DNA from: Paragonimus westermani
Taxonomy: Eukaryota; Platyhelminthes; Trematoda; Plagiorchiida; Troglotrematidae
Direction: 5' to 3'
DNA length: 64,000 bases
Assembly (NCBI GenBank): GCA_008508345.1
Contig: QNGE01000295.1
Span: forward strand, 72,171 to 136,170
Below the pieces are notes generated by a model that was not told the origin of the DNA, searched no databases, and was given only the letters and a program-made list of their open reading frames with translations. Positions 23,658 to 35,929 of the stretch are shown in pieces. Positions within the stretch are counted from its first letter, which is position 1. Each line of letters begins with the position of its first letter. Made by a program: the position numbers and the translations under genes.

Positions 23658-24470
23658 GGTTTGTTGCGTTATTTTGAGATTGCTGAGGTTTTTTTGAGGT
23701 TAAAAGGAGGCCATACGCCATACTCTCTTCCCCAAATGGGATACATTACTCATCATTGTTCTTACACCACCTACTTTGACCGTTTCCCTTACCTCTATTT
23801 AGTCCGAGCCCTGTACACTTCTAAATACCGATATTAGACAATTTTCTTACATATTTTTCCTTCAGTAACTTATGATTCCTGTCATTTATCGATGTATGGA
23901 CAGTCGTTTTGCTGTGACCAAACCAATAACCATTTGTTTGAGTAAGCTCAACCGGTTTTATCTTCCACCATTGTTGATCGGCGCCTGGTTGTTAATTTGT
24001 TGTTCGGGCACTTTCTTTGATTTCTGAGGATTTTCACATTCGAGGTGAGAGACAATTTTCTTGTACACTGATGAAATTAGTACCGTATTCAATACAGTTA
24101 TTACGAGCGCATTCTCGTTACTCGTTTCGAGGATGGATTATCTCTTTCGTTGAATATTGAGAGGCATTTACTGGATCAACAAATTACGCGTAACTCAGTG
24201 GGGACTTGAATCGTTAGCGAATGATTCAATAGTGCGGGCACTTTCTTTCTTTGATTTCTGAGGATTTCCACATTCGATGAGAGAGAAAATCCTCTCGCAC
24301 ATTGATTCAATTAGTACCGTATTAAATACAGTTATTACGAGCGCCTTCTCGTTAACCGTTCTAAGGATAGATGATCTCTGTCGTTGAATATTGAGAGGCA
24401 ATTACTGGATCAACAAATTACGCGTTACTCGGTGTGAACTTGAATCGTTAGCGAACGATTCAATAATGAC
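23658..24470 (+). repeat. R1 dispersed repeat, copy 1 (internally shorter)
   Basis: It aligns with 36533-37773 over its left part (23658-24000 with 36533-36870) and its right part (24004-24235 with about 37520-37770), but lacks about 650 bp of the middle. The missing part is bounded in copy 2 by similar short sequences (GGTTGTTCG and TTGTTGTGTG). Copy 1 could therefore be a deletion product, or the middle could be a nested insertion in copy 2. The right part is duplicated in tandem here. No coding potential was recognised. Confidence 0.75.
24004..24470 (+). repeat. tandem duplication, two ~232-bp units of the R1 right end
   Basis: Units 24004-24235 and 24236-24470 both begin CGGGCACTTTCTTTG and end with a near-palindromic GAATCGTT...AACGATTC hairpin. 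They are roughly 85-90% identical by eye. One related unit occurs at the right end of R1 copy 2 (about 37530-37770). Confidence 0.85.
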
Positions 24471-24762
24471 GAACCTTAACACTTTCTCCTACAATGAAAA
24501 GAATAGCTGCTTCCCATTTCCAGTAAATCCCGCAAATTCATAATGTCGTTGAATTAATGTAACTTGTTGTGCCTCCGGCGTAGACTACCCACATCGTGCC
24601 GACGCACTCTGATCTCCTACTTCCGGTTCACACACAGCCTCATTTCACATGCGCTCAAAATTGTTCATCGTCTCACACACGTGCAGTTCATCATCAACAG
24701 CCGGACGTCTATTCGTAAGATAAATATTCGGCTTACCAACCTTAAAGTATTGTGAGTACATG
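24471..24762. other. spacer before the gypsy element
   Basis: Nothing is recognised. It forms the left flank of the LTR element. The five bases before the LTR (ACATG) do not match the five after the right LTR (GTGAA). Confidence 0.4.
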
Positions 24763-25035
24763 TGGCATCCGCGCCTACTGTTTTCCACACCTCACCTGTC
24801 TACATGTGCACGCATATGTGTCCGTCTCTCTCTCAACCCGGCCCCGAAAGATCCAATCGTGTTGCCCACACAATCGATTGGGTGACTGCTTGTCTTATCT
24901 ATGTCTCATCATTATTACGATGTCATTCACCCGTGTTCGATGAAGCTACACGCTATTTCCGTCACGTGTTCTAATTTTACTCAAGGCCGACTGTGTGTCA
25001 GAATTGGCAGTTTAACGTGGTTCTTAATTGTAACA
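24763..25035 (+). repeat. G1 5' LTR
   Basis: It starts TGGCATCC and ends ATTGTAACA, giving the TG...CA ends of an LTR. It matches 28965-29237 at 272 of 273 positions, the single difference being TTCTTAATT against TTCTAAATT near the right end. A start two bases earlier (TGTGGC) is possible but is not shared by the other LTR. Confidence 0.95.
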
Positions 25036-25037
25036 TT

Positions 25038-25052
25038 TGGCGAACCGGAATT
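25038..25052 (+). promoter_or_regulatory. G1 primer-binding site
   Basis: TGGCGAACCGGAATT begins two bases after the 5' LTR. TGG at this place is complementary to the CCA end of a tRNA, as needed to prime minus-strand cDNA. The specific tRNA was not identified. Confidence 0.7.
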
Positions 25053-25075
25053 TAAACAGTTTATCCAAAAGCCAT

Positions 25076-26290
25076 GAATGCGTCATCCACACCCCTGGAT
25101 TACTTTAGGAAGGATGGTGTTTCAAAACCTTGATTATCTATGTGGATGCGCTGGAGACGATCATTCTGGGATTATCTGGCACTAATCTTAGCATCAAATC
25201 CCAAAATCCACCTTACGGAATCACAACAATTCAAATTACCCAGACAACATCTAGGATCCTAGGACCACCTTCATGTCTACGCACTCCGTGTGTATGACAG
25301 AACAGTCTTTCCGGATGCCCTGGCAACACTAGGTGATCTATGGGGGTTACGCCAACACGTGTCCACAACCCGCACGCATCTCCGCCAACTTTGTCAATGT
25401 TCGGGGAGAATAGTTTAATGATTTTGTCGCTCGTAGCCAACAAGCTATTCCTGATTGCCGTTATACTGTAGATGTACCCACAAAATTTGAAAAAGCCATG
25501 TCGTTTCAATGTTTACTAGTGGGAGTCCAAGACACAAATCCAGAGCCCGATTTTTGTCCGAGCGAGAGTCGAAACTAGTTTGGAGTAGGGCAGATTCCAT
25601 CGTGAGGTAACGTGGGAACATAACAGGACAGTTCACCTTATATAAGGCTTCATCGGCCCCAGATAATGTACAGTTGATTGCACGGCATACGTCTCCGCTC
25701 AAGTGCAATAAGAATCCTACTTGCACATTTACGTGATATCGTTGCAGTCAGAAACATAATACCGCCGCGGATTACTGTCACAAACAGTCGGCGTGCCATA
25801 GTTGTAGGAAAATTGGCCACGTTGCGCGCGTATACCGTTCGAAACAAGCGCATTTTGCCGATTGCCGCTCTAAGACTCGTGCTGTACGACCGACTGAGGA
25901 CCTTGACGAATCCGTTTTTTCTTAATTTCACATACCTCAGCCACGTTTCATGCGGGAGTACTCCCTTGTACAGTAGACTTGAACGTGGAAGGCCGCGGGG
26001 TTTGCCTGGAGATCGACACAGGAGCTTCTGTAATACTTATTATCAGGCGCATACTGCCAAAATCACTTCCGCCGGCCCCGGCTGTTGCCACGTTGTGATC
26101 ATATATAGGGAAGCGACCGACGTCATGGGTACGTGCAGTGTGGAAGAACACGGAGTAAAAACGCTTAGTTTACCTGCCTGCATCATAAATAGCGGGAGCC
26201 CGAATCTGTTGGGTCGAAATCGGTCTAACCTCATGCCAGATCTACTGCTGTCTCTCAGACTAGTGGATAGTCACAACAGCCTTTAGGTAC
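25076..26290 (+). pseudogene. G1 gag and protease, broken
   Basis: A possible gag start near 25076 gives a WRRSFWDYL-type motif (about 25149). CHSCRKIGHVARV near 25790 is a retroviral-type zinc knuckle with the final Cys changed. The protease motif LEIDTGASVILI lies near 26010, with the catalytic D-T-G intact. The later protease segment LPACIINSGSPNLLGRN (about 26176-26220) is in another frame. Gag would form the virus-like particle and the protease would process it. Many stops show neither is made whole. Confidence 0.7.
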
Positions 26291-26331
26291 TACTGCATAA
26301 ATTCTCGTCTGTACCCGACGAAAACGGGCTA

Positions 26332-28587
26332 ATGGAGTTGAAGAATTTCCGGGCCACTGTTGTAATGGAGCAGTATACTCCTGCTAGAGTTTATAAAGCT
26401 CGTACGCTGGCATTATCTATCAACCCACAAGTCGAGTCTGAACACGAAATTTTGCAGAAACAGGGAATAATCACTCCTGTCGGACATTCAGCGTGGAGTG
26501 CCTCTATCTTGCCAGTGCAGAAGCCAGATGGTTCCTTTTGATTATATGGAGATTACAAGTTGACAGTGAACCAGATAGTTAACATGGAACATTATCCCAT
26601 TATCAAAATAGAGGACATATGCTACACTGTGTCGTGGCGAGAATTTTTTGGACTGGACTTGAGTCGCGCATATTCACAAATCGAACTTGACCAGGAGTCA
26701 AGGAAATTTACAACAATCAATACACACATGGGATTATTTTAGGATAATCGCTTTTCGTTCGGCATCCACCCCTCTCAGGAAATTTTCCATTGCATTATTG
26801 ACAACCTGATGAAAGATATTCTCGGCGTGTGTGCTCACTTAGATGACCGTCCTGCTTCCAGACTTTTGGATAGGGAACATTTGGAAGCACCTGGGTTAGT
26901 ATTACAGCGTTTGCAAGAAAATAACCTAAAGTAAAAAAGAGAAAAATTTGCAGTCCTAGCCGATGACTTTCAGTATCTCTGTTCTTGTTTAGAAAAGCGT
27001 GAATTACGTCCAATGAGGGAAAAATCACATCGAATTGGAAGGCCTCATTCCCCCGAAAGGTGAATGAGTTACAATCCTTCATTGGTGTGCTCACTCACTA
27101 CAGTCGTTTTATTCCAAGCATATCAACCGGCACCCTCATACAATTTATCGAGGAAAGAAGTTCGACGGCATTGGGCACCTAAGGAACAATTGGAATTTAA
27201 AACTATAAAGAGAAAGACAAGCCAATCCAACTTACTGGTTCATTGCGACCCAAATAAGCCCACAGCTGTTCGTTGTGGTGCCTCTCCATGGGGCGTCGGA
27301 GCTGTACTTAGTCACAGGATGGAGGATTCAACTAAGAATCCGATCGCGTTTGCTTCTCGCAGTTTAGTGCCAGCTGAAAAGAACCACGTACAGTTGGACG
27401 GAGAGGCTCCAGCTGTAATTGTTGCTGTGAAGTAGTCCCACCAACATATTTGGGGAAGAAAGTTCGACATATACACGGATCATGGGCGTCTGGTGTCTCT
27501 TCTGGGAGAAACAAAAGGAAGCAATCAGATGGCGTCGCCGCGAATGTAACACTGGTCACTTCTGTCGGCTTATAACCACAAGATTTTCTATACCCCGGGT
27601 AGACCGAATCGGATGGCAGATGATCTCAGTCGAATGCCCTCGAGCGACACCCCGGAAAGTCCATGGAAGCCCCCTGAACTAATTTATTTAATGCACTACC
27701 TGAACAAGCATCCTGCATCCAGTAAAGAGGTAATTCGAGGAACAGAGCAGGGTTTCCCTTCGTCCAAAGTTAAGCGATTTGTTTCTCAGGGCCGGCCAAA
27801 GAGTAGCGGCGACCAACTAGCACCATGTTATAGTCGCCGAATGGAGCTTAGCCTGGAGGAGGGTTGCTTACTTTGGGGTTCAAGGATCATCATTCCGCCA
27901 CAGTTTTGAACAAATATCCTCAATGAATTACACGACGGCCATCCAGGTGTCAGTCATATGAAAGCCTAGGCCAGAAATAACGTATGGTTGCCGTACCTCG
28001 ACAAGGATGTAGAAGAATTTATTCGTAGCTGTGAAACATACCAAGCTACTCAAAGGAATGCACCTCCTGTTCTACTGAGTCCTTGGAGATGTCCGGATGA
28101 ACCTTGGGAGCGTGTTCACATAGACTATTTCGGCCCGCAGGAGCAGAAGATGTGTTTATTAATTACCGACGCTTATTCGAAGTGGATTGAAGTTTATCCA
28201 GTAACATGCTACATCAGAACTCACCGTTTCATGGCTAAGAAAATGGTCACACAGACTATAGTGGCTAACGATGACACCAACTTTATTGTCAAACAATTTC
28301 AAGAATTTACGGCAAACAGTGGGATTCGGCACGTGAGGACCGTACCTTATCATTCGGTGTCCATCGGGCCAGTGGAAATTGCAGTGCAGATGGTCGAAAT
28401 TGAACTAAAGAAACAGTTTCCAGCGCCGATGAAAACGAGGCCGGAAAAATTTCATTTTGCATATCGGACGACTCCAACTAAAACTACCGGGAGATGTCCA
28501 GCCGGACTGATGTTTAACCGGAAGTATTGTACTCGTTCTAACTTGCTTTCCCAAATGCCCCTTCTAAAATTGAAGACAGCCAGGTAA
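26332..28587 (+). pseudogene. G1 pol: RT, RNase H, integrase with eight internal stops
   Basis: One reading frame can be followed throughout. RT: PVGHSAWSASILPVQKPDG, then CAHLDD (usual YLDD) near 26833. RNase H: VRCGASPWGVGAVL and FDIYTDHGRLVSLLGE. Integrase: SCETYQATQ, WERVHIDYFGP (first Asp), a second Asp in NDDTNF, and the Glu in GPVEIAVQ. In-frame stops lie at 26539, 26740, 26932, 27061, 27433, 27547, 27907 and 27967. A local frameshift excursion near 27020-27170 restores a better match. At least some stops look like single-base changes of conserved codons (CGA to TGA at 26539). The integrase part alone (27988-28587) is open for 199 residues. Confidence 0.9.
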
Positions 28588-28946
28588 AAGCTAAAATACT
28601 GTACGGCGGTAGATCACATGATCGCGATCTTAACGTGAATAATCCAGTCTATGTAAAACTACCCCATGAAGAAGCATGGAAACCCGGACAAGTTAGAGCG
28701 GAAAACGGCAAAACCACTGGAGTCGTCCTACCAGATGGCTGGATAATCACAAGACACAAAGAGCATGTGCGTCCTCACTCCCTATCTAACACGCCAGAAT
28801 AATCAACCGCTAACTCTGAAACGGGCCACAACTCTCTTAGAAAAGAGAACAGGTAACCAGAAAAACTGCACGAAGAAAGTTGTCGTCGATCATGCAGAAC
28901 GCGCAAACCAGTGGAACGTTTCCGAGACGGTGAAAACAGGCCGAAT

Positions 28947-28963
28947 AAAAGGAGGGAAGAAAG
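28947..28963 (+). promoter_or_regulatory. G1 polypurine tract
   Basis: An AAAAGGAGGGAAGAAAG run of purines ends immediately before the 3' LTR, where plus-strand DNA synthesis is primed in LTR elements. Confidence 0.85.
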
Positions 28964-28964
28964 T

Positions 28965-29237
28965 TGGCATCCGCGCCTACTGTTTTCCACACCTCACCTG
29001 TCTACATGTGCACGCATATGTGTCCGTCTCTCTCTCAACCCGGCCCCGAAAGATCCAATCGTGTTGCCCACACAATCGATTGGGTGACTGCTTGTCTTAT
29101 CTATGTCTCATCATTATTACGATGTCATTCACCCGTGTTCGATGAAGCTACACGCTATTTCCGTCACGTGTTCTAATTTTACTCAAGGCCGACTGTGTGT
29201 CAGAATTGGCAGTTTAACGTGGTTCTAAATTGTAACA
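28965..29237 (+). repeat. G1 3' LTR
   Basis: 272 of 273 positions match the 5' LTR. It lies directly downstream of the polypurine tract and ends ATTGTAACA. Confidence 0.95.
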
Positions 29238-30490
29238 GTGAACAAGCTTCGCCCTCTCAAGTTGACATCCCCGTCGTCTGCAAAACTACTATTTGGATCG
29301 ATTGACTGAATGAACATCACCTTTTGGAGGGTTTCGCTCGCCGTGTAAATTGTACACATTTGTACACCGCACTTCCGTACGGCCAGCCTGGCGATATTCC
29401 CTCTCCTCTGTCTTTTTTAGCGCTCATAACTGCTTGCGTAGTGCTAATTGTAAGGTTTATGCAAGCTTCCTGTTGAAATCTGCGCAAGTCTTCCACATAT
29501 CCTTCAAACTTTCGGTGGTTGACTTTGAAAATCCTCCTAACTGTGCTCTCGCTGTTCACCGTCATGTTGGTTAAATACACGGGAGCGTTTTACCGACAAT
29601 GGACCATTTAAACAATACGTCATGTCAAAAGTTATCAGACTAACTGATATGTTGTTTTTCACGTCTGACTTGGGAATATTACATGTACTATCTCACTAAA
29701 ACTTCAGATTACACTTAGTTCACGGATTTTCCCACTCATTCGCGCACGGAAGAAAAATCACTTCCTGATTGTTGTTGTGACGGTATGAATGCCTTTTCTG
29801 TGAAGAATTTCTGCGTTTGATTAGAAGTTGGCTGGCTTTGTGGATAGATGGAGAATTATGTGTAAATTTGATTAGGTGTCCCCTGATATATTTTCCGTCG
29901 GCCCGTTGCGCAGTATGTCCATTCCACCCTACATCCCATTTCAGATGATAGGTTATTTACGAGGCTTCAAAGACGTCTTCAAGGATCGTGAATTTTTGAG
30001 CTTCAATTAGTCTGGAAGATGTTTGAATGGGTACATGAGAGACCACAGTGGTTTTTGAACGTGCGAGAGTGGACGCGCAAAGTATGGTAACATGGCTGTG
30101 AATACCGCTGAGTTTACGTGGTGGATGGCGTACCGGTGTATAAAATACAAGCGGCGTGAAAGCTAAGACCATGGATTGCGACCTGTTTAGTGAGTTGAGT
30201 TCACATACTTTCCACTGCACATCTCCCACGATACATGCAGCGAACCACGTCTCAATGCCGTCGGGGGAACACCAGGTTGATTGTTAGCTTCTTCACGTCA
30301 CGGCACACCCACAACATAACTGCCATCGCATACGATGCGCATCCAGTAAATCTTCGGCTCACTGAAGGTGAAGTGAACGACTCGACTGCAACACATCAAC
30401 CGCTGATTTGAAGCAGTATGCTGCGGATGTTCATGGCAATTATATAACGACCATAGATAGTTACAACATCCGTCATCGGTTGAAACTCCA
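29238..30490. other. no recognisable gene
   Basis: Short frames only (longest about 90 residues, minus, 29957-30229). The right end may hold the decayed N-terminal half of MULE relic 2. Confidence 0.4.
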
Positions 30491-30499
30491 ACGCAAGCT

Positions 30500-31725
30500 G
30501 AGTCTGTTTGTGTGAAATAACGCTACGAAAAACCTGCGGCAAACTCTGAGTCACATAGGGAAAAACGGCGTACTGCGTGCCATCAAGCACAACTATGTTA
30601 TATGCACGCAAACATGTTCCGCACAGAGAGAGCAAGTGAAGTTGCTGAGAAGTTTTCCTGAGGTAGTAAACGTCGATGCTACGCACAAAACCAGCCACCA
30701 CAAGTGAGTCCTCGACCAGTTCATATTTGCCGCTGTAGCCTGAAGCTGCATCAGTGTATGGTTACAGACGGGATGGGTCATGGTAGACCCGTTATGCATG
30801 CTTATGCTCGAAGTGAAAAGTATGCTTCCCTGCGGCATATGTTCGAATCATTTTGCGATCTCATGAGGGACCACACACGTGTCAGAACGTTTGTGATGGA
30901 TAAAATGGCGTCCCAAATGCAAGCAGCAGGAGTGGTTTTTGGGTGCGACCTAATGTTACGCTACTTCCATCTTCAGGGTGCTGTAAGGAAGTATGTAAGC
31001 CGGTGTAATTAGCCTTATAATCAGTGTTCAAAAGACTTTCATTACGAGCCGATAGTTGTTCTGTCGCATGGCTAATTGCGATTGCTCACGAGAATGGGCG
31101 AACACATCTGTCTATTTATTTTGAAGGTTCAACTTGGATGTTGATAAAATCGGACGAACGGACCCGAGATTCGTGAACTACCCTATGTGCAGTTGGCTTC
31201 ATTTAGAGCCCAAGTGGGCAGTCCATGCACAATTAAATGTTGTGTGCTTCAAAAATAGTACCAACAACCGTCTGGAGAAAGTAAATCGGTGTCTGGAGAA
31301 GCGAACTCACTCAATAGGTCATTGAGCCACGGCCATCCGTAAAATTTGGTCCCGCAGCTAGTGGCAAATGCAAGAGTTTGAGGTAAAGTGCATCTACGGT
31401 TGTGCTAGCAGTGAGGTGGTTAGAGTCGACGTATACGTAAAGATTCACTTCCTCGGCTAACTCCGTTAGCCAGTCCATTGGTGGTGAAGCATCTCAATGG
31501 GCTTGCTCCTCCTGCAATTCAAACAACTGAACAAGTTCAAGGTATTTGTACCTTATGTAATAGTAAGCGGCGGCTCCGATTGAACCATGAGGGTACACAG
31601 CACGGAGTGAACATCAGTGATGGTACGTGTGAGTGTAATTTAAATATGTCCACGTGTTTACCATGCATTCATATGCCGTCCGTAATTAATAAGTACTTCT
31701 ATCCATGTGATAGGTTTTGTTAAAT
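30500..31725 (+). pseudogene. MULE (Mutator-like) transposase relic 2 with SWIM finger
   Basis: Plus frames show VVNVDATHKTS with the first Asp (30675-30677), TDGMGHGRPVMHAYARSE (about 30765), FVMDKMASQM with the second Asp (30899-30901), and VFGCDLMLRYFHLQGAV. Then come FVNYPMCSWLHLEPKWAVHA and TNNRLEKVNR (about 31170-31290). The SWIM finger CECNLNMSTCLPCIH (31628-31672) fits C-x-C-x9-C-x-H completely. The first and second Asp lie in different frames and stops interrupt the later part. Block for block it matches relic 1, including MQEFE...YGC downstream (31370 and 13453), so both come from one family. This copy keeps more of the C-terminus. Confidence 0.8.
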
Positions 31726-31729
31726 ATGA

Positions 31730-34700
31730 TTGCATCTGTTCTAGGCCGCTTCCAACTCCATCGACATTGGTTTGCTAAATAAAATCTGCCCAAAAACATT
31801 TCCGCCGTGAGGTCGCTGTCGGCGGTACTAATGCATTTAAATCGGATTGCAGAATACCGCATCAGGGGTCGTACAAGCTGCCGGACTTAAACCCCAGAAC
31901 AGTAAACCCCATTTTCAAGGCTATCTGGTTTTATTGTACCAGTCTGTAGCGGCCTGCAGATTTCACTGGCCTGCCCGCGATATGATGTGTGAAATAGTTT
32001 CAAAATTTATAGTCGCATATTATACCTAGGCTATTTAGAAAGCTCGCACGACGTATGCGGTTTGATTTTTTGTCTCCGTTTCATGTGACTGTGACGCGGA
32101 CCCGAGCCACGCGTGTCACATTCCTCGGCCAACTCACTCGTCGAGGGTCCGTCTTCAGCCTCTCTAGCTAATTCGCGTGTCGGTGTCTTTTATAGCGCTA
32201 TCAGAGACTACTCGTATATTCCGTCGAATAAAGAGTTAGTCTCTCTTCTGAAGAGCCTTTTGTTTATCGCGCCTGACAATTGCGTACCTGTGGAAAAAAG
32301 TGACTCAGTGCAACGAGCACTAAAATCCACTGAGAAGCCTAAGGCGGCCTTACCACAGACAGAGTTCCTCCGCCTTCCTTCCTGCAATGCAAATCAGATG
32401 GGAAAAGAATGATAATATGAGGGTGCTCTGTGGATACTCTGGTGACTTCGTTGATATGAATGGTTATCGATGTGAGAGTGACTGGCAGATTTTCTATTTA
32501 GAGTGCGTGAATAATGCCGGTGTCGCATTGCTCCTTCTGCAGTGTGCAGTTGCAACCCTCTCAGCATGTACGCTGTGATTCCAACATATATGCTCTTCCA
32601 GTTGCATCCACCTAAAAAATTGTGCCGCCTTCGACGTTGAAAAATAAAAAAAACCTAATGCAGCACCATTAATTGTCGATGATCCGGTTATCTCTGACCG
32701 TCTTGCTTTTTTTCCTGCAAGACCTTTATTTTGGTGATCACAACCGGTTTATCGTTGTGAAAGTGATCCCGTCGGAATTTTCATAATGAAATGCAGGCTT
32801 CCGTCCCGTTGGGCTTCCCAATTTGGCATGATTCGGGAGATATACCAGTCCAAAATTCTCGCTCACTTTGTGTTTGCTTTGTAATTCAAACAATAGATGG
32901 TGCAGTCCTTGAAAAAAGACTTTTCCTTAGCAGAAATGGGAGTATGAGTGACTGAAGAATAGCCGATATTTCTCACTGCAACGCAACTACTACACACAAT
33001 AATATGCTAATATCCGTCCTCGACTATCCACTTTAAGGTTTCACGGAAACCATAAAGATGCCATATCGAGCCCAAATGGCCTCTTTTAACTTGGTTCGAC
33101 CTTTAAACACCATACCGGCCAAATACACAGTTGTCAATCTGGAAGTTCAACAATTATGCAAGATACAACTACGGATTACGCTTCAAGACCTGGCGAGTTT
33201 GTCTTACAGCCGTTATTGTTACGTGTTTGCTCACGCTCATCCGCTGTAGTCGGTTTCACGCACTCTAGATCACAACTAATGGACCATTTCTTACTAGTTC
33301 TGACATTGAGAAATACTGGTACCTAAAACTTTAGTTGGTTTTAGCTTCTCTCCTACCTCAGTCTGGATTTGGTTTGTTTTTCATTTCTCCTCTCCCGTGC
33401 ATTTGTAGGCTATTTTCTCCGCATTGTGGTACTGGAATATTTATAAATCGTTATAACGAGCCGCACAAATAACCCACCCATATATCCGGGTAAGTTCCGT
33501 TTGCGGGCAACCGGCTAGTGGAGTAAAGCGACGCCCTGTGACTTATGAGTTATAAACTCTGAAAGATTGATACAGAATTCCCGTTAGATATTTCACGACA
33601 ATTATGGAAGGCACCCGCAGTCGCTCTCAGCCGCTGCCGCACCACCTACAAAACCGCATTTGTAGCGCTAGGCAACTGCACTCTGAAAACCACCTCCAGA
33701 GTGAAACTAGCGACCGACGCTGAAAAACTGAACTTGGAAATTTGGTGCACTGAGGCCAGCGCTTTGCCTTCTGAAAACCCGATAGCAGCTATTATCCGTG
33801 GTACTTCGCGCACTGCTAAATGCTCTCCGTCGCCACCTAAAGCTAACTCGGCGGCTTCCGATGCAGGAAATCACCTGGTCAACTCCATGTGAACGGCGAA
33901 GTTACAACCCTTTGAATGGAAGTTTTGGAAGTCATGAAAGGACAGCTCGTTGCTATCAGTGGACTCAGTATGACTCTGGATCCTCTCCGACGACCTCATT
34001 TATCGCAGCCGGTCTTTGTACCGGCAGGACGCAAGGCACGTGCGTTTACTGTCAGGGTTGGGTCCCTCGAATCGTGAGGCCCGGTTCCTTTTGTAATTTA
34101 CCAAAAGGCGAAAATCAATCGCCTCCGTTCAGGGAACAGTATGATTTCGCATATGGGCAGAATGTCCGCGAAGCATTCCGGCTTCGGCTAGGCGTCAAAA
34201 CTGCGCTAAATATGGATGACCACGTCCACTCCGGCTTGTTGTCGATAGCCTTCAGGAGTCTGCGGATGTATGGTTGACGTTTTCATCTTCGTCACCTCGT
34301 GTGGGACCTATGGGAATCAACCCCGACCTTTCTCAAGCCAGTAAAGAGCCACAAAGTCTGCCCAACCATAGCCTTGATGCCCCTTAGTTCGACCGCGCCC
34401 TCAACCTAATACTGCAAGAAAAAGCTGAGTTGAATACTGCAAACTATCTTGCACAGCGCAAACACAGTGGTAACCAATAGAAGTTTGTACGCGGTAAGGC
34501 TTCTCTGAAACTGGAAGATTTTGCATATCGGTCCACCAGACATTTACGGTGACCTGCACACCCGGCTTCAATCCAAGTACCCAAACTAACGATGGCCATT
34601 TCACTGATAAAACAGACGCTACCAAAGATACCCCAAGCATGGGAAACAGGGAAAGGCACTCCGACATGACACTAAACACCTTTGGACAGTCGTAAGCTGT

Positions 34701-35879
34701 AACATACCGAGAGTCAATCGAATGCACTTACCAAACTTGCTCAAGTTCGGATCTGAAGACTACCGCTCAGTCAGGTTCTGTTAAGCAAACGCTGGCCTGA
34801 AAAACGTGCAAACGTCAGATCCAAGCAGATCGGACTAGCTCCAACAACAGGCATCTCAAAACTGGCACTCACCCAACACGCAGACATCGGCATTCATGTG
34901 TCTATTTCCAGTGGGATGTGCATGTGCAGTGATGCATCACCCCCGAGGGGCATATTGTTTGAACTCACAGAGCTCATTGAATCAGGGTAACCCATGTTTG
35001 TTAGCACCAGCCAAACATGGACAACCCCAAAGGTTCTCCTCAGGAAATCAAGGTTTCAAACTACTACATCAAGCGCACTGGTAGAGTTGGCAAAACGGGT
35101 GTAGGGGTGTCGACCTACCTTTCAAAGGATTTCAGTGTCTGGTTGACACAGAACCCCACATACTAGCGCCGGCCGATTTTCAGCGGATAGACGTGGTCGT
35201 CTCGCGCTTAATTAAGTTGGCCATTAGCACAACGTGTAGACAATGTTGCCAGCAAGATGGTCCCAGGCTCTACATGCAGCCATCCGCTGGGCGGTTCAAC
35301 TACAAAGCAGTGAAGTTTCAGTGAACGCGGACTTTTAATCATTAACTGTGCCAGCACGTTGGTTTTCACCTCATAGGCCGTGTAGCTCTACTGTCTCTCG
35401 CTGGCCTAGCGGAACAAGTGCAGCAAAATACTTGCTACGGCGTGGCACGATCAACCTTCTTTAAGCTTTCCCCCGACCGTCGAGCAATACATGGCGGGCG
35501 CTGCTGATACCATTGCGACGGTACACTTGTCTGCTTCAGGATGAACTGTGACGTTGTGATTAATCGGCACCTAGACGGACTCGTGGGAACTTTCATTAGG
35601 CCGATTTTCAGCCGACCTGTAAGTGTGATAGGAACGCTGTGACTCCTGAGTGAAACATTTGTTAATCTCGGACAGCACTCTGGCTACATCACTGAGAGAT
35701 CACGCGAACTGATTATAGAATCTTCATCTTTCTCTTCCTCTGAAACGGCAGAAGTAAGGCCCATCTCGAAATTCGCACAAGGCGTTTTATATAAAACCAG
35801 AGAGCTCTGTGGAACGTTTTTCTTCTATTACCGAGAGCGCATACAGAGCTTTAAAAATGCTCAAAATTGGTGCATAAAA
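31730..35879. other. 4.1 kb without confident gene; possible decayed LINE 5' part at right
   Basis: A 159-residue plus frame (33798-34277) and neighbours up to 35080 lie upstream of LINE E on the same strand and could be its decayed ORF1 and endonuclease region. I found no diagnostic endonuclease motif. A poly-A-like stretch lies at about 32640-32655. Elsewhere nothing is recognised. Confidence 0.35.
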
Positions 35880-35929
35880 CCGTGACAGAATATAGTAGCG
35901 ATCATCGGCTCAAGCCGAATAATTTCCCA

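Larger units (their letters stand above)
24763..29237 (+). mobile_element. G1: complete-structure Ty3/gypsy LTR retrotransposon
   Basis: Paired 273-bp LTRs, a primer-binding site, gag with a zinc knuckle, protease, RT, RNase H, integrase and a polypurine tract are all present in the order PR-RT-RH-IN that defines Ty3/gypsy elements. Total length is 4475 bp. The LTRs differ at one position, yet the pol frame from 26332 to 28587 has eight internal stops plus local frameshifts, so the element is non-autonomous. No target-site duplication is evident. Confidence 0.95.

Noticed and set aside
24004..24470. CRISPR or satellite array
   Set aside because: There are only two units of ~232 bp without spacers, and they correspond to the end of the dispersed R1 repeat.
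24758..29242. Target-site duplication for gypsy G1
   Set aside because: Flanks ACATG and GTGAA do not match, and shifting the LTR start by two bases (GTACA) gives only a 3 of 5 match.
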